Of a stretch of DNA of 64,000 bases, positions 1-8,325 are shown in pieces. The notes under the pieces are model-generated. The model saw only the letters and a list, made by a program, of their open reading frames with translations. It made no database searches and was not told the DNA's origin. Each line of letters opens with the position of its first letter. The stretch's first letter is position 1. The DNA lies in NCBI GenBank assembly GCA_016744455.1, contig JADGEI010000001.1, positions 326,504-390,503 of the forward strand, in the 5' to 3' direction. Source of the stretch: Alcanivoracaceae bacterium. GTDB lineage: Bacteria; Pseudomonadota; Gammaproteobacteria; Xanthomonadales; Marinicellaceae. The translations under genes and the position numbers were made by a program.

Positions 1-127
1 CCTACACCCTTCGGGCCAGCTGAAGCTGTTCAAATTGTTCCTACAATTTAGTCGACCACTCGGCCTTTAGGGTGCGAGATATTAACTTATATATTGTGGG
101 GTTTCAAGTTAAACTAAATGCAAAGGG
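1..127. other. Left-edge non-coding stretch with short inverted repeats
   Basis: No coding region is visible. The first 60 bases look more GC-rich than the surroundings. They contain a 7-bp inverted repeat with a 4-base loop (arms 32-38 and 43-49) and a CAGCT/AGCTG pair at 17-28. This could be the end of an intergenic repeat or of a structured transcript lying mostly outside the window. I recognise no RNA family in it. Confidence 0.3.
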
Positions 128-538
128 TTAAAAAGCTATGGGAGGGATGCATCCAGCTTGCTTGAGTAGGGCAAAACCGATTAATAATGGAGCAACGATT
201 ATGATATGGTCGCGTAGCTCTTTGAACGTGATTAGGGTGGCTATGACTCGGGCAACGAGTATGGTTGTTAGTATCACGGGTGTGGAGCTGAGGTAATACA
301 TGATGATGTAGCCCCAAGTTATTGAGGACAAAAGTAAACATGCTCTTGCAATAAGGGTAATGGTTTTGGCAGGAAATTTTGAGGCTGTTAGTTTGGGTAT
401 CAGCCCAATAAAGCTGATCGCAACAGCAAACCAGATCAGCCCTAAAAAGCCTTCAGTTATTGTATATGCGATAGCAGAAATTAATTCAACTGCGTAGAAG
501 AACATCATTTTTTTACTGAGAGTATTTGTTGTGGTCAT
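128..538 (-). CDS. Small hydrophobic membrane protein, unknown function
   Basis: This encodes 136 residues that are mostly hydrophobic. About four membrane-spanning stretches are visible, roughly at residues 12-32, 34-50, 60-82 and 88-128. No enzymatic motif or charged signature is visible, and I do not recognise the family. The ATG at 538 has no obvious Shine-Dalgarno sequence. The gene is divergent from umuD, with an 81-bp gap that must hold both promoters. It is probably an inner-membrane protein. The function is unknown and the confidence reflects only that an intact hydrophobic reading frame exists. Confidence 0.6.
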   Translation of the reverse strand: MTTTNTLSKKMMFFYAVELISAIAYTITEGFLGLIWFAVAISFIGLIPKLTASKFPAKTITLIARACLLLSSITWGYIIMYYLSSTPVILTTILVARVIATLITFKELRDHIIIVAPLLIGFALLKQAGCIPPIAF

Positions 539-619
539 GATTAAAAAAAATAAAATTAAAACAGCATTCTAGCATAAGTTTGATGGTAAACTGAAACCTG
601 TTTAAATTTATACCGTGAC

Positions 620-1039
620 ATGTCCAAAGTATCTATCTTAATGCCTGTTCATTCCGATATGGAATTACCGTTATATGAAACCACTATTCCTGCTGGGTTC
701 CCTTCACCTGCTGAAGAGTATCTTGGGGATACCATGGATTTGAATGATTATTTAATCAAAAACCCTACGGCATCATTTTTTGCTAAGGTTGAAGGGGATT
801 CGATGTGTGATGCGGGAATTTTCGCCGGAGATTTGGTGGTGGTTGATCGTGCGGTGACCGCAAAAAATGGCGATATTGTGATTGCAGCGGTTAACAATGA
901 ATTTACCATTAAGCGTTTGTCTACTAAAAATGGTGTAAGTTTAGTTCCTGCAAATAAAAACTTTAAGCCTATTGTGATGAGCGGTGAAAATGAGTTGGTT
1001 ATTTGGGGCGTGGTTACTTCGTTGATTCGCAAGTTTTGA
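620..1039 (+). CDS. umuD: UmuD, self-cleaving subunit of DNA polymerase V (S24 peptidase)
   Basis: This is a LexA-like S24 serine peptidase of 139 residues, the same length as E. coli UmuD. In the family, RecA filaments trigger self-cleavage to UmuD', which joins UmuC to form translesion polymerase V. The serine lies in the EGDSM motif (Ser61) and the general-base lysine in the FTIKRL motif (Lys98). The expected cleavage bond is Ala25-Gly26. All three are shifted by one residue from E. coli (Ser60, Lys97, Cys24-Gly25). umuC follows 24 bp downstream, as in a normal umuDC operon. I could not find a convincing LexA box upstream, so SOS control is inferred from the family, not seen. Confidence 0.95.
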   Translation: MSKVSILMPVHSDMELPLYETTIPAGFPSPAEEYLGDTMDLNDYLIKNPTASFFAKVEGDSMCDAGIFAGDLVVVDRAVTAKNGDIVIAAVNNEFTIKRLSTKNGVSLVPANKNFKPIVMSGENELVIWGVVTSLIRKF

Positions 1040-1063
1040 GAAAACAATAATTATAATTCAAAT

Positions 1064-2320
1064 ATGATAGCACTTTGTGACGTTAATAATTTTTATGTTA
1101 GTTGTGAGCGGGTTTTTAACCCGAACTTATGGCATCGTCCTGTCATTGTTTTAAGTAACAATGATGGTTGTGCTGTGGCACGCTCGGATGAAGTAAAAAA
1201 TATGGGTGTTAAGATGGCTGCGCCAGTTCATCAAATTGCTGATTTGGTGCGGCAAGAGAATATTCAGGTTTTGTCTTCTAATTATGCACTTTATGGCGAT
1301 ATGTCACATCGCACTGTGGAAATAATCGAACAATATTCAGATGATATTGAAGTCTACTCCATTGATGAGTCATTTATTAATTATAAAAATTTTCTACATC
1401 TAGATTTGGTTAAATACAACCAAAAGTTGGTAAAACATATTTGCAAATGGTTGGGTTTACCTGTTTGTGTAGGTATTGCGCCCAGCAAAACGTTAGCTAA
1501 AGTTGCTAACCATTTTGCTAAAAAATTAAAAGTATCGGGTAATGTTTTGTTGTTGGATAATCCTTATCAGCAAACGGAGGCTTTAAAACACCTAGGAGTT
1601 AATGATATTTGGGGAATAGGGCGTGCTTTGTCTGCTAAACTTAATGCTATGGGGATTTACACGGCGCAACAATTACGGGATAGCGAAATAAAAAATATGC
1701 GTCGTCGGTTTGGTGTGGTTATGGAGCGTACCATCACAGAATTGCGGGGCCAGCCTTGTTTAGCTTTTGACGCAGATCCTGAAAAGAAAAAACAAATTAT
1801 TTGTACCCGTTCATTTGGAAGAAAAGCACAAGAATATAATCTCTTAAGTGAGGCACTGGCCTATCATGTCACCCGTGCATGCGTGCAATTGAGAGAGCAG
1901 AATTCTGTAGCCGCGTGTATAACGGTTGGTATCAGGACTAATCCGTTTAGTGTAAGAGATAAGCAATATGCTCGATCCATAACTATAAAATTACCTATTG
2001 CTAATGATGATACTAGGGTATTTTTACAAGCCTGTGAGCAGGCTTTAAAGAGAATCTATAAAAAAGGTTTCTATTATAAAAAAGCAGGCATTACGCTAAA
2101 TGATATTTGTGACAGGAATTGTGTACAAACCGACATGTTTGTGAAGGAATCGCCTGGTGATTATAAATTGATGAATGTTTTAGATGCGATTAATCTACGT
2201 TATGGTAAAGGCGTTGCACGATTTGCTACTGAAGGTTTTGATAAGCAATGGATGATGCACAGTAATAAAAAAACACCAGATTATACTACGCGCTTTGATA
2301 GTGTCATTGGTGTGAGTTGA
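1064..2320 (+). CDS. umuC: UmuC, catalytic subunit of translesion DNA polymerase V
   Basis: This is a Y-family DNA polymerase of 418 residues (E. coli UmuC has 422) that copies past DNA lesions with UmuD'. The N-terminal palm begins with the DVNNFYVSCERVF signature, which holds the first catalytic aspartate (Asp6). The second metal-binding pair, Asp101-Glu102, is in YSIDESF. A helix-hairpin-helix thumb (LGVNDIWGIGRALSAKL) follows, then the little-finger domain and the UmuC-specific C-terminal tail. It is in an operon with umuD and ends at the bidirectional terminator at 2433-2458. It appears complete. Confidence 0.96.
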   Translation: MIALCDVNNFYVSCERVFNPNLWHRPVIVLSNNDGCAVARSDEVKNMGVKMAAPVHQIADLVRQENIQVLSSNYALYGDMSHRTVEIIEQYSDDIEVYSIDESFINYKNFLHLDLVKYNQKLVKHICKWLGLPVCVGIAPSKTLAKVANHFAKKLKVSGNVLLLDNPYQQTEALKHLGVNDIWGIGRALSAKLNAMGIYTAQQLRDSEIKNMRRRFGVVMERTITELRGQPCLAFDADPEKKKQIICTRSFGRKAQEYNLLSEALAYHVTRACVQLREQNSVAACITVGIRTNPFSVRDKQYARSITIKLPIANDDTRVFLQACEQALKRIYKKGFYYKKAGITLNDICDRNCVQTDMFVKESPGDYKLMNVLDAINLRYGKGVARFATEGFDKQWMMHSNKKTPDYTTRFDSVIGVS

Positions 2321-2432
2321 AGCTTTAGAAATTAGTTGTAACTTATTTAAAAGTTTGCTGGTTTTGTAACAGCAAGAGTATCATTTTAAACATTCCATGA
2401 AATGTGCAAAGGTTTCTATTGTTTGAGTAATA

Positions 2433-2458
2433 AAAAAGGCTCCTAATGGAGCCTTTTT
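2433..2458. terminator. Bidirectional intrinsic terminator between umuC and slyD
   Basis: A perfect 11-bp stem (arms 2433-2443 and 2448-2458) has a 4-base TAAT loop. The stem is GGCTCC/GGAGCC flanked by A-run and T-run arms, so it gives a U-tract in both directions. It lies between the convergent ends of umuC and slyD and can serve both. Confidence 0.9.
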
Positions 2459-2478
2459 AAATCATTTGCTATACTTTG

Positions 2479-2961
2479 TTAAGCGTGATGCTCATTTGAG
2501 TCATGAACATGGCCATGCTCTAATTCTGTTTCCGATGCTTCTCTTATACCAGTAACTTCTACTGCAAAATTAAGCTGCACACCAGCTAAGGGATGGTTGT
2601 TGTCAATCATGATGTCATCACCATTGATTTCTTTTACAGTGACAACCGTCATTTGACCATCTGGGCTTTGCCCTTGAAATTGCATGCCTGGATTGATTTC
2701 TACATCTGGTGGAAATTGTGTTCTTGGGACTTTGTGAACGAATTCTTTATTGTATTCTCCATAAGCTTCCGCGGGTTCAATTTGAACATCAAATACATTG
2801 CCAACTTCTTTTTCCATTAAGGATTTTTCAAGTCCTGGAATAATATTGCCAGCTCCAATAAGGAAACTAAAACTTCCATCTTGTGATTGGTCAATTATAT
2901 TTTTATCATTGTCGGTGAGGGTGTATTTTATATTTACTACTTTTTTGTCTTGTATTTTCAT
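2479..2961 (-). CDS. slyD: SlyD-type FKBP peptidyl-prolyl cis-trans isomerase
   Basis: This is a 160-residue FKBP-family prolyl isomerase and chaperone. The order is the N-terminal FKBP half (about 1-65, with GAGNIIPGLEKSL), the inserted flap domain (about 66-120) and the return of the FKBP fold (DNNHPLAGVQLNF). The tail is short and ends with HGHVHDSNEHHA, much shorter than the metal-binding tail of E. coli SlyD but still able to bind a metal ion. It lies 46 bp downstream of the E2 gene in the same direction and may be read from that operon. Its own terminator is shared with umuC. The fold assignment is firm. A nickel-delivery role is only family knowledge. Confidence 0.9.
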   Translation of the reverse strand: MKIQDKKVVNIKYTLTDNDKNIIDQSQDGSFSFLIGAGNIIPGLEKSLMEKEVGNVFDVQIEPAEAYGEYNKEFVHKVPRTQFPPDVEINPGMQFQGQSPDGQMTVVTVKEINGDDIMIDNNHPLAGVQLNFAVEVTGIREASETELEHGHVHDSNEHHA

Positions 2962-3007
2962 ATGTCTCTTTGTTTAGGGTGATATTTTACTTGCTACAAT
3001 CTATGGT

Positions 3008-4348
3008 TTATCTTGATTTATTCAAGTCTTTTATTACGGCAGCTAAAAATCGTGCTGCTTCACCACCTGTTACTGCACGATGGTCGAATGTTAAAGATAG
3101 CGGTATCATGCGGTGCACTTCGAATCCTCCAAGGACTGGCACAACTTCTTGTAATAACTTACCAGATGCCATTATAGCCACACATGGAGGTGTTATTACA
3201 GGAGTAGCATAGCGACCTGCGAATACTCCGAAATTTGATAACATTATTGTAAAGTCTTTCATGTCTTCTGGAGGAATACTACGTGTTTTAATTTGTTCTT
3301 TTATGGTGTTCATACCCGTACGTACCTGATTGGCATCACGTTTTTCACAGTTGCGCATAGTTGGCACAAATAATCCATCAGCTGTATCTACGGCAATACC
3401 AACATCTATGTGACTAATATTACGCTTGGCGAGTTTGTCGCCATCAAACCAAGCATTTAATGCGGGCTCAGCTTTACAGCCTTTTACCAATGAACGAATT
3501 AATCGAGCAGTAATATCTTCTCCAACAGCCCATTTATAAATGTCAGCATCGTCCATTAAAGTAGTAGGTACAATTTTTGCATGGGCATCTGCCATGATAC
3601 GTGCCATGGCTCTTCGTGTGCCTTTTACTTGCTGCCACTGATCATCGACATTGCTTGTATTGTGAGTTTCAGGAGTTGCTATTACTTTTGGTGGCTGGGT
3701 AACCGTTGGTTGAGGTATAACTTTTTGAACCTGAGACGGTGTAATCGTTTTTTCAATTATAGACGTACTTATTTCATGTACCAAACGAATGTCACTTGGA
3801 CGTATAACACCACCAGGTCCAGTTGCAACAACATCTTTTAAATCTACTTTTAGTTTTTTAGCTAATGCCTTAACCGCAGGTGCAATTTTGATATTCCCCA
3901 CACTTGTGACATCATTAATGACCTGATCTGTAGATTCCATTGCGCCTACAACAGTGCCACTGTCATCTTCATTAGTCAGTTCTGCTTTTGATTTAGAAAA
4001 AGGAAGTTCTTCTTCTAAATCATCAATTAAATCGACAATATCTTCTTTTAACTTTGCAGGTGTATCACTTTCGCTGCTTACTGAATTGTTACTTACTGCA
4101 GTAGCTTGTGTTTGATTTCCATCAAACTCTACCAATACAGCGCCTGTGTCTATAACATCTCCAGGTTGACCATGTAATTTTGTAATGGTTCCAGAGTAGG
4201 GGCAAGGGACGTCTACAACGGCTTTAGCTGTTTCCATTGAGACCATCGGGTGGTCTTCAATAACAACATCTCCTTCTTTTACATGCCATTCGACAATTTC
4301 TGCATCTGGCAGTCCTTCACCTAAGTCTGGTAATTTAAATAGTTTCAT
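3008..4348 (-). CDS. pdhC: Dihydrolipoamide acyltransferase, E2 of a 2-oxoacid dehydrogenase complex
   Basis: This is a 446-residue E2 core subunit that moves the acyl group from E1 to CoA. The domains are one lipoyl domain (about 1-80, lipoylated Lys42 in METAKAVVDV), an acidic linker (about 85-150), a peripheral subunit-binding domain (about 153-190) and a C-terminal catalytic domain (about 230-446). The catalytic histidine is in FDHRAVTGG. Its start overlaps the E1 beta stop by an ATGA, so translation is coupled. Whether pyruvate or branched-chain 2-oxoacids are the substrate cannot be settled from motifs. The pdh name follows usual annotation of this E1 alpha/E1 beta/E2 arrangement. No E3 (lpd) gene is in the window. 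Confidence 0.9.
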   Translation of the reverse strand: MKLFKLPDLGEGLPDAEIVEWHVKEGDVVIEDHPMVSMETAKAVVDVPCPYSGTITKLHGQPGDVIDTGAVLVEFDGNQTQATAVSNNSVSSESDTPAKLKEDIVDLIDDLEEELPFSKSKAELTNEDDSGTVVGAMESTDQVINDVTSVGNIKIAPAVKALAKKLKVDLKDVVATGPGGVIRPSDIRLVHEISTSIIEKTITPSQVQKVIPQPTVTQPPKVIATPETHNTSNVDDQWQQVKGTRRAMARIMADAHAKIVPTTLMDDADIYKWAVGEDITARLIRSLVKGCKAEPALNAWFDGDKLAKRNISHIDVGIAVDTADGLFVPTMRNCEKRDANQVRTGMNTIKEQIKTRSIPPEDMKDFTIMLSNFGVFAGRYATPVITPPCVAIMASGKLLQEVVPVLGGFEVHRMIPLSLTFDHRAVTGGEAARFLAAVIKDLNKSR

Positions 4349-5328
4349 GAGGAAAGCTCCATTATTTCGTTGACGGTATCAATAATTCGTTGAGTAGTTG
4401 GCATGTATTTTTTCTCCAATTTAAACAGTGGCATAATAGTGTCATAACCAGTTACACGTTTTACAGGGGCTAAAAGTGAATACAAGCCTCTGTCAGCAAG
4501 TGTTGCAGAAATTTCAGAACTAACACTGCAATGTTTTGCAGCTTCTTGAATGATGACACAACGCCCTGTTTTTTCAACAGATTCTAAAATTGTGTCCATA
4601 TCTATTGGGCTGATAGTCGCCACATCAATAACTTCTGCTGAAACGCCCTTTTTTTCAAGTTTGTCAGCAGCTTCTAGGGTTTCTTTAATCATTGAACCCC
4701 AAGTTACGAGTGTCACATCCGTTCCTTCACGTAGTTCAAAGCACATGTCTAATGGAAGTTCCTCACCATCATCTATCACTTCTTCTTTGTGAAGGCGGTA
4801 TATTCTTTTGGGTTCTAAAAACAAAACAGGATCAGGGTTTCTAATGGCTGCCAATAATAAACCATAGGCTCTTGAAGGAGATGATGGAATAACAACGCGT
4901 ATACCTGGAATATGGGCGAATATGGCTTCAACACTTTCAGAGTGTAACTCAGGAGCGTGAATTCCTCCACCAAATGGGGCACGAATTACTAGTGGGCAGG
5001 TGATTCGCCCACGTGTGCGATTTCTCATTCGGGCAGCGTGGCATACTATATGTTCGATCATAGGGTAGATAAATCCCATAAATTGAGCTTCGGCTACTGG
5101 TTTCATACCTTGAGCTGCAAGGCCTACAGTCATTCCTGCAATCATGGCCTCGGCCAAAGGGGTATCAATAACACGGTCAGTGCCAAATTCTTGAGCAAGG
5201 CCTGAGGTGGCTCTGAATACTCCGCCATTAATTCCGACATCTTCACCAAGTACGACAACATCATTGTCATGTTTTAACTCGTACGCTAAGGCTAAAGATA
5301 CCGCTTCTACTAATGTTATATTGCTCAT
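4345..5328 (-). CDS. pdhB: 2-oxoacid dehydrogenase E1 component, beta subunit
   Basis: This 327-residue transketolase-like beta subunit pairs with the alpha subunit to form the thiamine-diphosphate E1 heterotetramer. It has the N-terminal pyrimidine-binding domain with the VLGEDVGINGGVFRAT motif (about 27-42). The PFGGGIHAPELHSES region follows (about 115-130), then a C-terminal transketolase domain (about 195-320). The start overlaps the alpha-subunit stop and its own stop overlaps the E2 start, both as ATGA junctions. This is a three-gene translationally coupled unit. It appears complete. Confidence 0.92.
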   Translation of the reverse strand: MSNITLVEAVSLALAYELKHDNDVVVLGEDVGINGGVFRATSGLAQEFGTDRVIDTPLAEAMIAGMTVGLAAQGMKPVAEAQFMGFIYPMIEHIVCHAARMRNRTRGRITCPLVIRAPFGGGIHAPELHSESVEAIFAHIPGIRVVIPSSPSRAYGLLLAAIRNPDPVLFLEPKRIYRLHKEEVIDDGEELPLDMCFELREGTDVTLVTWGSMIKETLEAADKLEKKGVSAEVIDVATISPIDMDTILESVEKTGRCVIIQEAAKHCSVSSEISATLADRGLYSLLAPVKRVTGYDTIMPLFKLEKKYMPTTQRIIDTVNEIMELSS

Positions 5329-6395
5329 TTATCCAACTCCTGTGCAAATTTACGTTGAGAGACAAGATCATGCGGCAATTCGGCGAACATATAATCAAAC
5401 ATATCTGTAACTGGAGGCATTGGTGTATCCATATAGACTTTTACCTCACTTTCTACCATACGTTTACACCGTTCAAGTAATTGTTCTTCTTGTTGAACGC
5501 TCCATTGGTTGTTATTCATTAAGTACCTACGAACACGAGCTATGGGCTCAAGTTTTTTAGCGTTTTCTACTTCGTCTTTATCTCGATAACGGCTGGCATC
5601 ATCAGCTGTAGTATGGTCACCTATTCGATAGGTGATTGCTTCAATAACAGTAGCGCCACCACCTTCTCTGGCACGTTTAAGTGCAGCTTTAACTTCGTGA
5701 TGGACAGCAATTAAGTCATTGCCGTCAACTTGCAGGCTTGGTAATCCACCACCAATACCTTTTTGGGCCAAAGTTTCTCCGCTACTTTGTTTTTCTCTTG
5801 GTACAGATATTGCCCAGCCATTGTTGATAATAACCAAAACCATCGGTAACTTAAATGCACTAGCGGCATTGATGGATTCTAAAAAGTCGCCTTTTGAACT
5901 GCCCCCATCTCCGATGACTGAAACTGTACAGCGTGGTTCTTTTCTTAATTTAAAACTAAGAGCAGCACCAGCTGCATGGGTGTTTTGTGTGGCGATAGGA
6001 ACGCACCAGGCAAAATCATGTTTAGGGCCCGAGAAGTTACTACCTCTTTCATCGCCACCCCAAAACAATAAAACTTCTGACATTTTTACACCACGGCAAA
6101 ATTGCACGCCATATTCTCGGTAGGACGGTGCGAAAACATCTTCATAATTCATTGCTGAACCTATGCCAACATGAACGCCTTCATGGCCTAATGAGGAAGC
6201 ATAGGTACCAAGTTTTCCTGTGCGTTGTAAAGTTATGGCTTTGGTGTCAAATACACGTGTCATAACCATGGTTTCATAGAGTGCTTTCAATTGCTCGAAA
6301 TCTGTAGCAATATCTGGTGTAATATCACCTACTAATTCACCAGCAGGTGACAGGTATTGTTTGTATTCAACATTAAATGATGCGACTGTTGTCAA
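5325..6395 (-). CDS. pdhA: 2-oxoacid dehydrogenase E1 component, alpha subunit
   Basis: This 356-residue subunit binds thiamine diphosphate and decarboxylates the 2-oxoacid. The ThDP/metal motif runs from IGDGGSSKGDF to INNGWAIS (about 163-200). A YRIGDHTTADDASRYR loop (about 253-270) resembles the phosphorylation-loop region of both pyruvate and branched-chain E1 alpha, so the substrate is uncertain. The start is TTG at 6395, supported by a strong GGAGA (6407-6403) seven bases upstream. The gene is first in the E1 alpha-E1 beta-E2 operon. A TATAAT on the minus strand at 6482-6477 is a possible promoter. Confidence 0.9.
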   Translation of the reverse strand: MTTVASFNVEYKQYLSPAGELVGDITPDIATDFEQLKALYETMVMTRVFDTKAITLQRTGKLGTYASSLGHEGVHVGIGSAMNYEDVFAPSYREYGVQFCRGVKMSEVLLFWGGDERGSNFSGPKHDFAWCVPIATQNTHAAGAALSFKLRKEPRCTVSVIGDGGSSKGDFLESINAASAFKLPMVLVIINNGWAISVPREKQSSGETLAQKGIGGGLPSLQVDGNDLIAVHHEVKAALKRAREGGGATVIEAITYRIGDHTTADDASRYRDKDEVENAKKLEPIARVRRYLMNNNQWSVQQEEQLLERCKRMVESEVKVYMDTPMPPVTDMFDYMFAELPHDLVSQRKFAQELDK

Positions 6396-6476
6396 CTTGT
6401 TTTCTCCAAGTAAGAATGAATTGAGGTAAAATGTAAATTTTGTTGATGCTTAACTATATAAAATTCACGGTGATAT

Positions 6477-6482
6477 ATTATA
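6477..6482 (-). promoter_or_regulatory. Candidate -10 box for the 2-oxoacid dehydrogenase operon
   Basis: The minus strand reads TATAAT here, about 80 bases before the TTG start of the E1 alpha gene. No good -35 hexamer lies 16-18 bases upstream. The region is AT-rich, so a chance match is possible. Confidence 0.3.
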
Positions 6483-6813
6483 GTATAAAAATAAAACAAT
6501 TTCAGTTACAATTTTAATAAAAATAGTTATCTGAAACTACAACTAAGCTAATGTGATGCATTATTCATTCAGCTTCTAGGTGCCTGATATTACTAAGGTT
6601 TATTTAAATTATCTTGAATAACCATTGCACCTAAGCAAACATGGTTCCATACTTACTAGTCATGAAATCATTAAATACAATTTAAAACTGTACAGAGAAA
6701 ACGGTGAATAAAAATATAGGTTAATCAGATAAAGTGGTAAGTGTGGTAGTAGATGGTGCTGTTATCAGCTAGAGTTTTTACACGAAAAATTGATTAGATG
6801 CTAATGGTAAGCT

Positions 6814-6828
6814 TTATACAGTGTATAA
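6814..6828. repeat. Perfect 15-bp palindrome TTATACA-G-TGTATAA
   Basis: Two 7-bp arms flank a single central G. The geometry suits a dimeric repressor site rather than a hairpin. It lies just past the 3' end of folA and about 420 bases upstream of the E1 alpha gene. No regulator can be named. Confidence 0.3.
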
Positions 6829-6875
6829 GGTATTAAACGCGCCCTATAGAAAAGGCTGATGTTAGAATAGTGGAT

Positions 6876-7358
6876 TTAAGTATCCGCTACCCTTTTATAT
6901 GTATTAAAACTATAGTCATATTGATTTTTGTCATCAGACGAATGTTCTTCGGTAGAACTTATTTTCCAAAGTTTTTTATTCCATTCAAAGTGAGTATCAC
7001 CTTTAAATTTATGCTTGATTTTAGTGATCAATAACTTATTTGCTCGGGGCATGAGTAACTTGTAAATCATTGCGCCACCAATAACCATAATCTCTCCTTT
7101 TAAATCAAGGAGTGAGTCAATTTTATGTATGACTTCAAAGCCTTGCCTTGAAAAATTAATGTTTCTAGTTAATACGATATTTCTTCTTTTTGGCAGACAA
7201 AAAGGTAGTGAATCACATGTTTTTCTTCCCATTAAAATGGTTTTGTTAATCGTTTTTTTCTTAAAATATTGTAAATCTGCAGGAAGTTTCCAAGGTAGGT
7301 CATTGTTGCAGCCAATTAGATTGTTTTGGTCCATTGCCAATATGAATGTAACGCTCAC
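6876..7358 (-). CDS. folA: Dihydrofolate reductase
   Basis: This 160-residue enzyme reduces dihydrofolate to tetrahydrofolate with NADPH. Visible family motifs are the N-terminal ILAMDQNNLIG, the substrate-binding LPWKLPADLQYFK with the active-site acid Asp28, the NADPH-binding MGRKT and the MVIGGAMIY strand. The start is GTG at 7358, sharing one base with the thyA TAG stop, so the two genes are translationally coupled. This fits their linked roles, since ThyA produces the dihydrofolate that FolA recycles. The length matches chromosomal FolA (E. coli 159). Nothing suggests a plasmid-type resistance enzyme. Confidence 0.94.
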   Translation of the reverse strand: MSVTFILAMDQNNLIGCNNDLPWKLPADLQYFKKKTINKTILMGRKTCDSLPFCLPKRRNIVLTRNINFSRQGFEVIHKIDSLLDLKGEIMVIGGAMIYKLLMPRANKLLITKIKHKFKGDTHFEWNKKLWKISSTEEHSSDDKNQYDYSFNTYKRVADT

Positions 7359-8152
7359 TAAACTGCAACTTTTGCTTTTATATGTGGGTGAGATTGATAG
7401 TTAATAAGCTCAAAATCATCATAGTTAAAGTCAAATAAGTTTTTTACATTTGGGTTGATTTTCATGTGAGGTAGTTCGAAAATATCCCTACTTATCTGTA
7501 ATTTAGCTTGTTCAATATGGTTGGAATATAAATGTGTATCTCCAAATGTATGTACAAAATCACCAACTTCTAAATCACAAATTTGTGCCATCATCATGGT
7601 GAGTAAAGCATACGATGCTATGTTAAATGGTACACCAAGAAAAACATCAGCACTACGTTGGTATAATTGACAGGACAATTTGTTATCAGCGACATAGAAT
7701 TGAAACAAACAATGACATGGAGGAAGAGCCATGTTTTCAATATCTGCTACGTTCCATGCACTTACAATAATTCGACGTGAGTCTGGTGTATTTTTAATTT
7801 GGTTAATTACAGTTTTAATTTGATCCACTGTTTGTCCATTCGGTTTTGGCCAAGATCGCCATTGATGGCCGTAAACAGGGCCAAGTTCTCCATTTTCATC
7901 TGCCCATTCATTCCATATTCTAACTCCATTGTCTTGTAAATATTTCACATTAGTATCGCCAGCTATGAACCATAAAAGTTCATGAATAATTGATTTCAAA
8001 TGTAGTTTTTTTGTGGTAACCATTGGAAAGCCTTCAGACAAATCAAAACGCATTTGATGTCCAAAAATGCTTTGTGTGCCTGTGCCTGTACGGTCAGTTT
8101 TTGTTGTGCCTTTTTTTAACAAAAGTTCCAATAACTGTAGGTATTTTTTCAT
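7358..8152 (-). CDS. thyA: Thymidylate synthase
   Basis: This 264-residue enzyme, exactly the E. coli length, methylates dUMP to dTMP using methylene-tetrahydrofolate. The nucleophile is Cys146 in PPCHCLFQF. The DRTGTGT loop near residue 20, the RRIIVSAWN arginine motif and the [10 protein letters not shown] dUMP-binding motif are present. It is the first gene of a thyA-folA pair with a one-base overlap. The start is ATG at 8152. It is complete and ordinary. Confidence 0.97.
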   Translation of the reverse strand: MKKYLQLLELLLKKGTTKTDRTGTGTQSIFGHQMRFDLSEGFPMVTTKKLHLKSIIHELLWFIAGDTNVKYLQDNGVRIWNEWADENGELGPVYGHQWRSWPKPNGQTVDQIKTVINQIKNTPDSRRIIVSAWNVADIENMALPPCHCLFQFYVADNKLSCQLYQRSADVFLGVPFNIASYALLTMMMAQICDLEVGDFVHTFGDTHLYSNHIEQAKLQISRDIFELPHMKINPNVKNLFDFNYDDFELINYQSHPHIKAKVAV

Positions 8153-8231
8153 ATAAAATTATCCATGATTAAGTAAAAGTTAATAGCTAACTAATGAATA
8201 TAGGCTTGTTATTGTAATATATGTTAGAACA

Positions 8232-8279
8232 TATTAGTAGAGAGTTTTGAACAACTCTCTACTAATAAAATTTTATTAG
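8232..8279. repeat. Overlapping perfect inverted repeats between thyA and the HD-GYP gene
   Basis: A perfect 15-bp stem (arms 8232-8246 and 8253-8267) has a 6-base loop. Its right arm overlaps an 18-bp perfect palindrome, CTAATAAAATTTTATTAG, at 8262-8279. The two structures are mutually exclusive because they share CTAATA. No U-tract follows the long stem on the minus strand, where the upstream HD-GYP transcript would end, so it is not a textbook terminator. It may act as a terminator or processing hairpin for that transcript. Confidence 0.5.
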
Positions 8280-8325
8280 AGTTTTATTGTAGAACTTACG
8301 TAAGCAAGAGGTGGTTTTTATAAAA

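Larger units (their letters stand above)
6396..6875. other. 480-bp non-coding gap upstream of the E1 alpha gene
   Basis: No coding region could be supported on either strand. It should hold the promoter of the 2-oxoacid dehydrogenase operon and the 3' end of the thyA-folA transcript. A minus-strand TATAAT (6482-6477) and a perfect 7-bp inverted repeat at 6814-6828 are the only clear elements. No U-tract terminator was seen after folA. Confidence 0.5.

Noticed and set aside
539-619. LexA (SOS) box upstream of umuD
   Set aside because: CTG-rich bases occur near 590-615, but no CTG-N10-CAG or other symmetric LexA-type site with correct spacing could be aligned.
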